Below are positions 13,701-26,157 of a stretch of 64,000 bases of DNA, piece by piece (within the stretch, counting starts at the first letter, position 1; the number at the start of each line of letters is the position of its first letter). The stretch spans positions 2,084,002 to 2,148,001 of the forward strand of contig KV748204.1 of NCBI GenBank assembly GCA_001692895.1, in the 5' to 3' direction. The translations under genes and the position numbers were made by a program. The notes beneath the pieces were generated by a model. The model saw nothing but the letters and a program-made list of their open reading frames with translations, made no database searches and was not told the DNA's origin. This DNA is from Cenococcum geophilum 1.58 (taxonomy: Eukaryota; Ascomycota; Dothideomycetes; Gloniales; Gloniaceae).

Positions 13701-14620
13701 AAAACTAAAAGTTGTTCTAGGCGAGCTCCAAATTTAATATATAAAGTGTAATTATAAAACTAAAGAACTTAAATTTCTATATAGTATAGAAGGTGCAATA
13801 GTGTTAGAAATAGAAGAGGTATTTTAGTAAAAAATGGTTGAATGGAGAGAAGATAGTTCTTCTACTGGGAAAAAACTAGTATAAATAGCTAGCAGCTCCT
13901 TAAGCAGCTACTTTATATGCTATAATATAGTAATGACGCCTGGGTTACTTTTATAGAAGGATAGATTTAATAAGGATCTTCCGGATAATAAAAAAAAATA
14001 AATGTCTAGTCTAATACCACACTAATATAGTTAAAAATCCTATTAGAAGTATCTTGGATTAGAATAAGGAGGAAATTCTTTATAACAACGCGAAGTTTTA
14101 AGACGCTTTTAGCTATCTATAAAGAAGTTATAGCAGCTATAGCAGCGCTATATATTAAAGGCTATTGTAGTAAATTTATTATTAGTACTAATTTTTTAAT
14201 TATTAGGGCAGTATATATAGCAGTAAGTGGCAAAATACTCTATCTTTTTACCTCTTAATAGCAGTATACTTAACTGGAACTCTAAGCTAACACTTATTTT
14301 AGGCCTTAGTTGCTAAATATAGTAAGGATGCCGTTATATACCTCCTTGGAGGAATACTACTGAAGCAAAAAGACTATATAATTTATAACTTGTGGAAGCA
14401 GCTAAGCGGGCTATAAATTCTCTTATTATTTCTAACGGCTATTGCGGAGGGTGTTACTATTAATGGCTTCCTGTATTAAAAGTGGAATTCTAGATAAGCT
14501 TAAGTTTAAGAAAAACGCTGCTAATAAGAGACTAGACGTAGACACGAATAAGCTGGAAAATTTAAAGAAGTAGCTAATGTAAATGTTATAGATTATAGTA
14601 GCGATAAAGTTTTAATCCTT
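10785..14620 (+). pseudogene. SNF2-family helicase pseudogene, copy A
   Basis: This is colinear with copy B at 18.1-22.2 kb and encodes the same protein, a SNF2-type DNA-dependent ATPase. Read through stops, it has a long N-terminal region from about 11085 and then the ATPase entry site near 12725-12760, where Walker A reads GTGKI instead of GTGKT (a C-to-T change typical of RIP). Remnants of the C-terminal helicase lobe follow. Compared with copy B it lacks roughly 150-200 bp between the ATPase lobes near 13240-13270. It also lacks about 145 bp near 14470 that in copy B carries the final helicase motif. Many in-frame stops confirm loss of function. SNF2 proteins normally remodel chromatin or translocate on DNA; why this one was carried on a repeat is unknown. 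Confidence 0.7.
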
Positions 14621-15590
14621 TTAGCGCGGAATTGGGTAATATGCTAGGTAGTTTGCTGTAAATTCTTCTCTAGCGGAAGAAGTATAACAGACTATTATTT
14701 TTAGAATTAGGTAATATAGTAGGCAGTATTCCGCAGTCTTATAGTTAGTAAAAGATAAATGCTAGATTGTTTTTTTTTATAGAATTAAGTAATATACTTG
14801 GTGATATGCCGTAGTCTTACGGTTAATAGAAGGCATATGCTAAGTTTTTTTTTGTGGAACTGGGCGATATGTCGGCAATATGCCGTAATTCTTTTATTAA
14901 TAAGAAAAGGTACTATTTTGCTATTTAAGGAGGGCAATGCGCGAGTAATATATCGTAGTGCTCTGTTAATAAAAGAAGCCGCTAGCTTGCGACGCGGGAA
15001 CCAGGCAATATGCGAGCCAATATTTGGAATACTCTGCTTATAAGAGGAGCCTATTAACTTATGATATAGGAACCGGGTAACGCACGATCGGATATATTAT
15101 AATGCTTTACTAATAAGAGACGCCTACTGGCTTACTATTTAAGGACCCAAGTAATGCGCTAGGCGATGTGTTGTGGTGTTCTGTTAATATGGTAAGTCTA
15201 CTAGCTTGCGACATAGGAACCGGACAATATGCGAGCTAATGTGTTAGAATACTCTGCTAATGGGCGACGCCTGCTAGCTTGTAATTTAAAGAATTGGGTA
15301 ATGTGCCTAGTAATATACGGCAACTTTGTACTTAGTGATAGAAGTCTGCTAGCTTACCGCTTAAAGAACTGGGCGGTATGCTAGGCAATGTATGGCAATT
15401 TCGCGCTCAGTAATGGAAGTCTGCTAGCTTGCCGCTTAAAGAATTGGGCAATGTGCCAGGTAATGTGCGGCAATTTCTTGCTTACTGATGGAAGTTTGCT
15501 AGCCTGCCGCTTAAGGAACTGGGCGTGTGCTAGACAATATGCGGCAATTTCGCGCTTAGTGATTAAAGTCTACTGGCTTGCTCTTTAAGG
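14620..15590 (+). repeat. ~75-bp tandem repeat tail of SNF2 repeat, copy A
   Basis: About a dozen diverged copies of a 70-80 bp unit built around GGAACTGGGCGATATGCTAG, GGCAATTTCGCGCTTAGT and GGAAGTCTGCTAGCTTGC. The array starts right after the decayed end of the SNF2 frame. Units near 15290-15590 are the best preserved and keep more G/C than the coding part. The short frames here are translations of the repeat. A matching array follows copy B, so the tail belongs to the repeated unit. Confidence 0.85.
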
Positions 15591-17760
15591 CAGTAATCTT
15601 GTTAGATTAGAGCTCCTAGCCGGAGTTATAATTAATGTAGACTTTAGATCTAACTATTTAATTAGTGGAGCGGAGTAAATGTGAAGTTAATATAGCTCTT
15701 AGAGCTCTAGATCTATACCTAATTTAAAATACGGCTGAGAAAGAATAGATTCTTTATAACTCCGTGCTTAATATAAGGCTAATTAGTAACTCCTGGAGCT
15801 TTGTTACTAACTTGGTGCCTATTAAGGGGCGCATTAGCTATAAAATCTAGAACCCCCGCTTATTTTGCTGCTGTTCTCTTTATACTGGTATATAGCTCGT
15901 TTTAGATTATAGTAGTTAAAATGAGGTTCTTGGCACTATTTTAATATATAGCTTTAAGCTCTTATTCTATATTCCATTTTAATCTAGAGCTCTTATATAC
16001 GCGCTAAAGTAACGACTTCTTATAATATGGCGACTCTATATGCCTCAATTGCGATACTATAGTCGCATTTGCATGCCTTATATAATATTATTATCTTAAC
16101 CTTTGTAATCGCGATGAGCTTATTTTTGGGGGGTGCTTGTATAGGAGGTGGGTAAAGATATAGGAAACGCCGATTATAGAGAGGACGTTGGCCGAGGAGG
16201 AGGCTCTATTACTATACTAAAGTAGGGAGTTGCGATAGAGGCCTGGTGGTAGAGAGGGGCTTATTTGAATCGCTTACCGACGTTAGTTAATTACGTATTA
16301 ATATACGAAGTTAAATCTGGAGCCTTATTCTAGAGCCTTACTAAACAATTAACTCTATTACAGATTTAAATAAGCTATAGTAGCCGCCACTAATTATAAA
16401 ACGGGTGACACTAAAAGGCGTATAGATTAAATAGTTATAATAGAGGCGATTTGCAACCGAATAGTCCCTTTAGGTTTAAATAAGGAGCTTTAAGCTCTAT
16501 ATCCCTTTGTCTGGTAAAAGAGACTTTTTATATTAGGCGCTTTGGGCGCTCCTATTTAGGTTAGCATACTACGGGCACCCTAGCTAGTGTGATTTTATTA
16601 GTAAGCCTTATTAAAACGCGTTAATATTGCGATGCCGATAAAATGCTGTAGAAGGCTACTACCTATATATATATAGATATATTTAAGGAAGTTGGGTAAA
16701 AAGTCGTAATATATAATATTATAACTATAGGTTTCTACCCTTCCTCTATTAACCAGCTGCCGATTATATAAGAAAATCCTCTATTGGAGTCCTCGCCCGA
16801 ATTACTACTACCTATCCGCTTTATACGCGTTCTTAACGTTAATAAGGATAAGCTTCCCTCTTAGATCTTACTGCTAAACACTATCTATCTATTTATTACC
16901 TACTCTCTGCATTAGAACCAATTTCCCCTTAACTTAACCTATTTTTAAAGTGAACGTCGCAATAGTATATATGCTAGTGAGTAGTTATAGATATCTTACG
17001 CTGATTGGTTATTACAGATAAATGAAAACCCTAGGTATGTAGCCACCCTAGCTAAGCGCACTAAGCGTCCCTATATTAAAAAGGCGTTACTAAAGAACGG
17101 AGATGGGACTACTAAGCTAGGTCTAAAGCCGCGAAAGAAGAAGGCGGCGGATAGTTGCTAAAAGGAGATTGGAGGATTTCTAATTAAGTAGGAGAAGAAT
17201 AGTAAGGTAGTTGAAGCTATAAAGATAGCCCAGCCACCTGTTAAGAAGCCTCCGCTAACCTATTCTGTCCTATTAGTCGCTAGAAATGCCGCCGTATATA
17301 GTCTAGAGAGAACCAAGTTAAATAAAAATAGCGCCGCGGAGACGGCTGTTATAGAAACTAGAAGACTATAAAAGAGGAATTTCTCTAATATTGCAAGTTA
17401 GACAATTAGTAGTATAAAGGAGGGGTAGGATGCTTTGTAGACTGCGTTAGCTGCTAATTGCTAGAATATTAAGAGTTTAAAGATGGAAATTAAGGAACTT
17501 TAAAAAGCTAAGAAGGCTTAAAATATATCTATTGCTAATCTAATCTGGGACGCCTAAGTAATAAAGTAGGACCATCTCTAAGGTTATAAAACTATATTCG
17601 CAATTAACCGAAGCGCATAATAATATAAATTAGAGAAAGGTAATGTTTTAAGAGCTTTTAGTAAAGAATTAGCTTAAGGTTATAAGGGAGGACGTACTAT
17701 ATGCTAAATGAGGTGTATTAAGTGCTATAAGTGGTTAAACGGTTTAACTAGCGGCTGTTT
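15591..17760 (+). pseudogene. Unidentified decayed reading frame with basic, possibly coiled-coil part
   Basis: From about 16180 one plus-strand frame persists to about 17760 with moderate stops. Best preserved is 16990-17420, a Lys/Arg/Ala-rich stretch (SYADWLLQINENPRYVATLA, then KRPYIKKALLKNGDGTTKLG, then LKPRKKKAADSC). It is followed by a Glu/Lys/Ala-rich region that could form a coiled coil (LKMEIKEL.KAKKA). The end reads MRCIKCYKWLNG, which might be a Cys-containing motif. I do not recognise the family. It lies between the two SNF2 repeat copies and may be an independent element or a second gene of that repeat. Bases 15591-16180 are RIP-affected and show nothing identifiable. Confidence 0.35.
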
Positions 17761-18120
17761 AATATAGAGGATTAATTAAGGGCGGTAGAGGGCTTAAAGG
17801 AGGCTATAGTAAAGGCTTAATTAGCTATACCTAGTCTCCTATTATAAAATAATTAAAAACAATACGTGCATTCTATACTTAGCTAAGTTATTACCTTTTT
17901 ATATTAGTAGTCTAGGTAGGATTTATAAAGTTTAATAAACTAATAAGTTAGTTTAGTTTTTAAATCCTAAAGATTATAACTATATAAGACTTATACTACC
18001 TAAGGTAATCTACTGCAAAATGCCGCTAGACTTGGCATTCTGCGTATTTACTAGAACTTCTTAATTTACCTTGCCATTAATAAGCATTAGATAGCGGTAA
18101 TCTTCCTAACTTTGCTATTA
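17761..18120. other. RIP-affected spacer, nothing identified
   Basis: AT-rich spacer between the unassigned frame and SNF2 copy B, with one GC-richer patch at 18010-18050. No gene, inverted repeat or tandem repeat was noticed. Confidence 0.5.
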
Positions 18121-21100
18121 CTTTGCCTTACACTCTTTACCTTTACTACCTTAACTAACTCTTACACGGTACCTCTACGCGGCATTAATTAGTTAATTAA
18201 TTAGTTTAACCACTAATTGCTACTTTAAGCTGTAACTTACTCCCCAAAACTGCGGCAATTTGCCTGGTTAATTAACTCTTATAATTGGTTTGTCTTCCCT
18301 ACCTACTTTAGACTTGTACCTTCACTAAACACTAACTAGATTCTTCCGCTCTTATATAGTAACGCTCTACTCCTTTATTCCATCTTAGTATCTTTACGCG
18401 TTACTATAAAGGACTTGGATATTATAAAGGGATAGGATATTAATACTCATCGCCTTAAGGAAATTAAGAATATACTCTTAGATGGTATAATAAAGGCTGG
18501 GCTTAATAAAGTTATGTTTCGTACTACCGGAGATAAACTGCTACGCGATAAGTTTATTTAAAAGATTCTTAGTAGCTTGCCTAAGGTAGAAGGTGTTTTA
18601 GATAGCTAGTCTAAAGATGCTATTATTGCTTTAATAACATCCTAGAGAACTAATGCTATAAAATAGTAAAAAAAGGCAAAGTCTAAACCTAGAAGTTAGA
18701 CTCCCACCTAATTGGAACCTATAGTAACGCTAGTACTTATATTTGCTCCTAAGTAAATCTTAAAATCACTAGGTCCTATACTATTAGGTAAGCCGCTTTT
18801 GCTTAAAAATATAACCTTCTAATTTTAATAGATTAATTTAACCACTTAAAACACTATAGAGCTTTATATAATCTATAATATTATAGAAGCCAATATAGAA
18901 ACTCCTATAGTTAAAGAAATCCGTTTCTTGCTATTTTAAGAGGTTATAGCATTAGTAGGCTTTAACTTAAATAAAGGTTAAATTATATGGGTTAATATTA
19001 AATCTAAAGAGGAAGCTTATATTGCCTGGCAAGGAGTATTATAAGCCGTATTTTAGCGATGTATACTATACTATAAAAGTAAAGTGGAATTTCTACTTAA
19101 GAGTACCGATTGTAAGTTTTATTAATAATATCTGGCTATTTATATACTAACAATTGTAGCTGAGCATTTAATTGCAGAAATACCGTATTAAATACCGCGC
19201 AAGCAGAGTATAAACCCTCCTAGCATTACCGATACACTAATTCGCTAGTCTTTGCGCGGTAAGCCCATATATAAGAAACGGCGGAAGACTGCGTCTAAGC
19301 AGACCCGTAAGCACTTAGAGTACTTAGATAATGAGTTTGTTAATAAAGACGCCGAAAGTAAGAGTAATGCTTTATTAACCTTATTAGCGTATAGCAGCAT
19401 TCTAAGTCTATTAGGTTAGAAGAAACGTAGTTATAAAAGGGAGTAACCTGCTAGAGCATCTAAAGGTAAATTGCGGTAAGCTACCGAGGACGGCCGCGGT
19501 GGTCTAGCTATCTAGCCTGTAGGGGGTCCTAATAGTATAAAGGAGAACGAAGATAATTATAATACTCTTTAAAGCGCAACCGCTCTAGATTCTAAACCAG
19601 CCTAACTACGGAGTGTAATCGTAGACGATCTGGTTAGTAATACTATATAGGTTTCTGCAGAAGATAACAACCTAAAAGAAGAGGCCCTTAAAAATATAAT
19701 AAACGAAGCTAATAGGGAGGTAGAGGCTGCTAATTGTATTAAGGAAAGGTATGGATATATAAGTATATGGAGTATATCTTAAATTAGACTAACGTTAACT
19801 TTTTTTAGATTTTAAGAAGCCGCTATAGTAAAAGTAGGCGGTAAGGTTAAGAGAATAGAGTAGTAGATGTATAAACGCTTAGCTAAGCTATGGGGGGTTT
19901 CTAAAGGGGCCCTCCTAGGAAATAATATGGTCCCTATTCCCCGTAAATAGGGTCTAAATCTGAAGTTTAGGGCGTTCCTATACTAGCTATATAGTGTATC
20001 TAAGATATTCTACTAGGAACGCATAGAGCTAAATAGTAGGGTTTTTATAAATGGTATAGGGACCGGCAAGACAGTAACCGCATACTTAACTATTATTCTT
20101 AATTACTACTATGCTATAAACCTGGATAAAGTGGCTACTAATTAAGCGGCTGGAAATGCTACTTAATATCTACTGGAGGGCCACTAGACTAGTAACGCTG
20201 AGTGTCCTAGCTAAGATAAAATACCTCTACTATGCTTGTGCGTAAATTGCAACCCTATATCTAAGATACGTAAATAGTATAGTGCTAGCCTAGTTGTTAT
20301 AGTTCCACATATTATTACTGCCTAGAGAGATAATTATAACTTATTATTTAAAGACTTACTACTTATAACGTAAGCGCAGGCACCGCTAAGAGTTGCAATG
20401 TGCTATTTAACGGCGGATATTTCTCCGGGCATAGAGCGACCGACTTAGGACAAGTGGCTAGAAATAGGAATGTTAGGAAACTAGACCGCCTATAATACTT
20501 TAAATGCTAGTTAGACTCTTATAGATAAAGTAAAGACTCCTTACCTATGGTTCTCTAACAGTGTCCTACTACCTAGAAAGGGTAATTCTTTAGTTAGTAC
20601 CCCAGCTGCCTTGGTAATAAGATTTGTTATAATTATAATATCTAAATGCCTAAAACAGCGTGTTATTGACAACTTTATAATTACTAGACGTGTCTATTGC
20701 TTCTTATTTAGCGGTAAGTAGGAAGATAAAGGTCAGCAGTTAGTTAAGACCACGTTTTTTAGTAGGATTTTATAGGATAAGTTTTATAACGAGAAGAATA
20801 AAGAGACTATAGTTAACTAATTTCTTCGTTTCTATAAAAGTACTGTACCGAAATACCTTAGATTCTTTGCCTAGGCTATATTAGGGACTCTAATGGAGAA
20901 TAGTGTTATAAATATATGTTGGTATATTATAAGTGGCCTTATAGATCTAGATTGGGTAAACGCTAAAGATAATAGCATTTTTAAAAAATGCACGCCTGTC
21001 GAAGTCGAAAAAATGGCAAAGCTATAGAGTTATTTTTTAAAATAAGGAAAGAGCAACCCTAAAGGGGTCTTGTAGTCTACGGTATATAAAGAATCGGTTT

Positions 21101-22195
21101 AGGTTGGTGGAGAAATACTTATGCACTTTAAAATTCGCCGTACCTCGAATACTATCGGCTTTGACGGAAAAAAATTAAAAGTTATTTTGGGCGAGCTCCG
21201 CATTTACTACCTAAACTATAAGTATAGAACTAAAGAAATTGAATTGCTATAGGCTATAGAAGGTGCAATAGTATTAGAAATAGAAGAAGTATTTCTATAG
21301 AAAATGGTCGAATGGAAAGAAGATGGTTCTCCTAAGGGGAAATAACCAGTACGTATAGCTAGCAGCTCCTTAAGCACCTACTTTACGTGCTATATTACAG
21401 CGATAATGCCCGGGTTACTTTTATAGAGGGATAAATATAATAAGGATCTAGTAGATATTAACAAAATCGACATATAAGCAAAATTTCACGCAAAATTAAT
21501 TAAATCTCCTATTAGAAGCATCTTAGATAAAAATAAGGAGGAAATTNTTTACGGNNANNNAAAGTTTNAGGCGCTTTTAGNTATCTNTNAAGAAGTTATA
21601 TAATTAAAAAACGTCGGGGGGTATTATAGCAAGGTTGTTATTGGCACTAATTTCCTAACTATTAGGGCGGTATATATGGCAGTAAGTGATAAAACACTCT
21701 ATATTTACCTCTTAATAGCAGCTTGCTTAACTAGAACTCTAAGCTAATACTTGTTTTAGGCCTTGGTTGCTAAATATAGCGAGGATGCCGTTGTATACCT
21801 TCCTAGAGGAACACTACTAAAGCAAAAGAACAGCATAATTAATAACTTGTGGAGGCAGCTAAGCGGGCTATGGATTCTTTTTTTATCCCTAAAGGCTATT
21901 GCGGAGGGTATTACTCTTAATGAGGTATACTTTATTGTGCTTATAGAGCTTAATCCGTCCTTTAGTAAATAGTAATAGTTTATATACCGCATCTACCAAA
22001 TTGGCTAAGAAAATCCTCTTATAATAGTATATATTCTGTGTAATACGGCTTCCTATATTAAGATTGGAATTCTAAATAAGTATAAGTTTAAGAAGACCGC
22101 CGCGGATAAGATACTAAACGTAGATATAAATAAGCCGGGGAGTTTAAAGGAGTAGCTAGTGGAAGTGCTCTAGATTGTAGTAGCGAGGTATTTTT
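18121..22195 (+). pseudogene. SNF2-family helicase pseudogene, copy B (more complete)
   Basis: Copy B is the better guide to the protein. The N-terminal region (about 18420-19980) has no recognised domain and contains IKAGLNKVMFRTTGDKLLRD and a basic patch near 19270. The ATPase lobe begins near 19960 with GLNLKFRAFLY.LYSVSKIFY, and an intact Walker A (NGIGTGKTVTAYLT) lies at about 20050-20090. ASLVVIVPHIITAW is near 20290, and PYLWFSNS near 20545 corresponds to the SGT-type motif. The C-terminal lobe includes VVYLPRGTLLKQKN (21790-21830), LFLSLKAIAEGITLNE (21880-21930) and IYRIYQIGQENPLIIVY (21979-22030), the classic SNF2 motif VI region. Stops occur throughout and several ambiguous bases lie at 21547-21590. 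A 78-codon open stretch around 21763-21972 is a surviving piece of the real frame. An obvious DEAH box was not found. Confidence 0.75.
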
Positions 22196-23110
22196 AAGAT
22201 TTCTAGCGCAGAATTAGGTAATATGCTAGGCAATTTGCCGCAAAGTCTTGTCTAGTGGAAGAAGTATACTAGGCTATTGTTTTGAGAATTAGGTAATATA
22301 GTGGGTAATATACCGCAGTATTATGGCTAATGGAAGGAATATACTGGTGTTTTTTTAGTGGAATTGTAGTAAGTAATGTTCTTGGCGATATACTACAGTC
22401 TTACGGTTAATGGAAGGTATATACTGGACTTTTTTTTGTGGAATAGGGTAGTGTGTCGGCAATATGCCGCAATTATTTTATTAATGAGAGAAGTTTACTG
22501 TTTTGCTATTTAAAGAACCGGGTAATGCGCAAGCTAATATATTATAGTGCTTTATTAATAAGCGATGCCTACTGGCTTACGATATAGGAACTAGGTAACA
22601 AGCAACTGGATATATTACAGTGCTCTATTAATAAGCGACACCTATTAACTTAATGTAATAAGTCTGCTAGCTTGTAATGGAGGAACCGGGTAATATGCGA
22701 ACTAATATATTAGAATGCTCTACTAATGGGCAACGCCTGCTAGCTTGTAATTTAAAGAATTAGGTAATATACCTAGCAATATACGGTAATTTTATGCTTA
22801 GTGATGGAAGTCCGCTAGCTTGCCGCTTAAGGAACTAGGCGATATGCTAGGTAATATATGGCAATTTCGCACTTAGTGATGGAAGTTTGCTGGCTTGCTG
22901 CTTAAGGAACTAGGTAATATGCTAGGCAATATACGGCAATCTTTTACTTAGTAATGGAAGTCTATTAGCTTGCCGTTTAAGGAACTGGGCGATATGCTAG
23001 GCAATATATGGCAATTTCGTGCTTAATAACGAAGTCTGCTAACTTGCCGCTTAAAGAACTAGGTAGTATGCCTAGTAATATGCGGTAATTTTATATTTAA
23101 TAAGAGAGGT
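22195..23110 (+). repeat. ~75-bp tandem repeat tail of SNF2 repeat, copy B
   Basis: The same 70-80 bp unit as at 14.6-15.6 kb, about twelve diverged copies. Conserved cores are GGAACTAGGCGATATGCTAGG and GCAATTTCGCACTTAGTGA-like segments with TGCTAGCTTGCCGCTTAA. It directly follows the SNF2 C terminus and stops about 220 bp before the Helitron fragment. Equivalent order and orientation in both copies show that the helicase frame and the array move or duplicate as one unit. Confidence 0.85.
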
Positions 23111-23329
23111 TTACTAGCCTAACCCTACGGTTATACTTCCTATATATTAGTTATTGACCCGAGTTTATAAGTGGTCTCTAGATTTTTAAACTTTGCTAAG
23201 GATTCTAATTGGCTTAAAAAAACTTGCGTATAGTAAGTTATAGTAGAATCTATATAACGAACCTAAAAATATTTTAATATTACACCGTTCCTTTTTATTA
23301 ATATTTCTATTAATACTATTATATATATT

Positions 23330-25255
23330 GTAAACGTGGCGGAACCTACTATAATTAAATATAGTAAGTGTTATATATGCAAGCCCCGCCTTAATATTGT
23401 TAAAGACGGCCCTTTAAAGAAGCTTTTAAAGCTCTACCAGTTGTGTCGGTTAAAGGCGCGTTTTCCCTATATATTATTCTACTTCTATTTACTCTTCTAG
23501 GCCTCTAAATATGATTTAAATAAGTGGAAAGCTTAGGCGGAGCTAGGTTCTACTACTAAGACTTATTCTGCGAAGCGCTAGCGAAACGCTCCACCTAAAA
23601 CTAATACTAAGAATACCTTCTTACCTTGCGGCTAGAATAGTTAAGATACCCCTAAAATAGCTCGGCGGTAGAAGGTAATTAGGGTAATATAATAGGGGCA
23701 CCGTATTCTTAATTAGCAGGATAAAGCTCACTTGCCGACTCCTCCGCTATATATAGATAAAGCTCTATATAGTGGAAGGGGTATTTAAGAGAGCCTAGAT
23801 GCGTCCTTACTAGAACTAGCTCCAATACCTACTTTAGCGCTAATACCTACTCTAGTACTAGTACCACCTTTTTCGTAGTAAGCTCTGGCACCGGCTATAC
23901 TACGCCTCGTTTTGGCTGTTAATTAGGAACGAATTAAGAAGTTCAGGAGTACGCTATAGGCTAAATGTATAGAGATATGCAGTTGTTGTAAGGAGCGGTG
24001 GTTTTAAATAGGCCTAGCTATAGAGGGTGACAGTATAGGTGTATATAAAGCCTATATTAAGGACGCCAAAGCCTTAAGGATCTAGCACTTCCCTTTCTAT
24101 TTAGTGAAAGCAACAAGCTCAATCTAGGGCCTGTTCCTAGCTTCTTACCTATACTTACCGCGGTAGAGGAGCTTCTAATAGCGCGCGTACACATTTATCT
24201 GTAAGTCGTGCGTGTATGAGGCTAGCAACATCACTATACTAGGTACGTTTTTGCTTTGGTCAGAATATACTAAAGACTTAAAGATAACTACCACAGTTAC
24301 CTGCTGAACTTAGTATACTAATCGTGAGGCCTGCTTTGGTAGAGGGTAGTAAATACCTAAGTTGGCGGTTCTATAAGCAGTATACCGCAAGGCGCTCTAC
24401 TATAGAGCAGTGGCTTTACTTTTTAAAAATTAATTATTTGGATTATCGCGACGTTGAAATATATAGTAGCCGGCTTACTAACTTACCTAAAAATAGCTCT
24501 ATATTGGATTAGCTTCCCCATTTTAATAACTTAGAGTCTAACTTTAGTAACCTAAGGGCTTACCTTCCTCCTAAATCGTAAGCTACTTTAGCTCCTATAG
24601 GCAATCCTACTCGTGCTATTAATCCTTAGCCTGTTAGGCTTAGCAATAGTATATTAGATGGCGAATTTAATGACGATATACTAGATACTTTAGTTCCTAA
24701 TCTAGTGCCTAATCTTAATAAGTTGGACCTTTTAAGTCGCGAAGTTTATTATTAGTAATGCTTATAGGCGGGCTTAGAGGTTCCTATTGTGCGGTAAATA
24801 CCTCTTGGAGCGATTAGCTAATTATATTATGCGAGGTACCTTTCCTACTTTGTTTCCTTATGGCAGGGCCGATTTTAATACGCTATAAAGCCGTACGGTT
24901 ACCCTGGCTGCGTACGCTAAGTATATGCTTAAGTATAAGGATGGACAATTTGGCCGCCACTCTTTATTTCACTACTACGTGTTTAATCGGATTATAAAAG
25001 AGTAAGGCTTTAGCGCTACCCGCTTCCTTTATAACTAATCTATTAAGAATAATCTATCTTTAGATAAGCTTAGCGATCCGTACTAGAAAATCGCGTTATA
25101 TAACGACGTCTGGGAACGCGAATTAATACCCACCCTTATACCTATACCACTACTAAATATTCTAGATCTTATACTTGGAGCTCTTCGTAATAGGTGCTCC
25201 TGGAAGATCTACCAATTTAAGTCTTTAAAATTGAACGTTATTGACGTTTTACGTA
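23330..25255 (+). pseudogene. Helitron Rep/helicase, N-terminal half only
   Basis: Helitrons are rolling-circle DNA transposons whose protein joins a Rep nuclease to a PIF1-like helicase. Here the plus strand keeps the front part. A Cys-containing N-terminal segment (CYICKPRLNIVKDG) lies near 23370-23410. A Pro/Ala-rich linker is at 23800-23900. KCIEICSCCKERWF near 23970-24010 begins the DUF6570-like region usual in fungal Helitrons, which includes the open stretch 24324-24512 (RFYKQYTARRSTIEQWLYFL). The Helitron_like_N block at 24835-25030 has TFPTLFPYGRADFNTL, then YAKYMLKYKDGQFGRHSLF and YYVFNRIIKE. The HUH nuclease tail and the whole helicase are missing; similarity stops near 25255 where sequence without RIP begins. 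Stops in the frame make it inactive. Confidence 0.85.
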
Positions 25256-25259
25256 GGGG

Positions 25260-25920
25260 CTGTTGATTAAACTCCTAAGATAGGATTTTTGAGCTTAACA
25301 CCACGCAAGTATTACTACTTTCTTGTAACGGCCGAGCAATCCTAAAGTCCTCTTATTCCTCTCCTTCCTCCTAAGCTTAGTGCCGAGCCTTATTACATTA
25401 TCGCTAAGCCATTACGTTATTACCGAGCTATTGCATTATTGCTAAGCTATTGTATTATTGTTGGGCAATCGCGCTGTCGCCGAGCCTCCCGATTGTCGTC
25501 CTTAACCAAATTAACTACCCCGTTCTCACAGCTTTAAAAAATCACAGCTCTACAACGACGTATCGCACGACGTCTGTTCTTGCATTAAAAATTGTTTCCG
25601 ATCGAGCTCTACGATATTAAAAAAGGTCAATTTTGGTTCCTACGTGATTTGCACTTGTTAGCCTTTATGTCGTCCAAGCTGGGTGATTAACGACGTGGCC
25701 AGGACGACGCGTTAGAGACGTTGCTACTATGCCTGCACTACCTCCCCTGGGACACCCCCCCTAGAGGGGAGGCTCTAAGGGGAGGTCTTGGCGTCTATAT
25801 ATGTTTTCTTCCTGCGCGCGTATTATATTGAATTAGGGTAGGGTACTTGCTTTAATTCTACTGCCTTTGATACTACTGCGCCACGGGAACTTGGTTATTA
25901 GGTGACCAAATTTTTTTAAT
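25260..25920. other. Island largely free of RIP, LTR-like
   Basis: Base composition changes abruptly to near-balanced. The stretch starts near a TGTTGA, has a TATA-like TCTATATATG at 25793-25803 downstream of a GGGGAGG-rich inverted pair (25740-25790), and ends near TTGGTTATTAGGTGACC at 25894-25910, which resembles a retrotransposon primer-binding region. These are LTR-like traits, but no matching second LTR and no target duplication were found. It truncates the Helitron on its left. Confidence 0.3.
25380..25487. repeat. ~21-bp tandem repeat inside the 25.3-25.9 kb island
   Basis: About five diverged copies of a 20-22 bp unit of the form GCTAAGCCATTACGTTATTACC. Variants differ mostly by transitions. 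It is surrounded by sequence without RIP. Confidence 0.7.
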
Positions 25921-26157
25921 ATATAATGCTTCTAATTAAAATCATAATTAACTACTCCATTAGATCTTAAGCAGAGGTCTTTATATTAAAGCTCTGCAGT
26001 CCAACTATGCACTAAATTCGTGACTAATGTGATCTTTAATTACGAACTATAAAAGCTATTAAAAGCGTTTAACCCAAAAGCCTCTGTATTAAAAGCCTCT
26101 ACTATTAAGATTTTTTTTTAAGCATGTTGTAGTAGCTGAAAATTAGGGTCTGCTTAA

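Noticed and set aside
14620-15590. Regular ~75-bp repeats resembling a CRISPR array
   Set aside because: Whole units repeat with no unique spacers, the units are diverged, there are no cas genes, and the setting is fungal transposon DNA.
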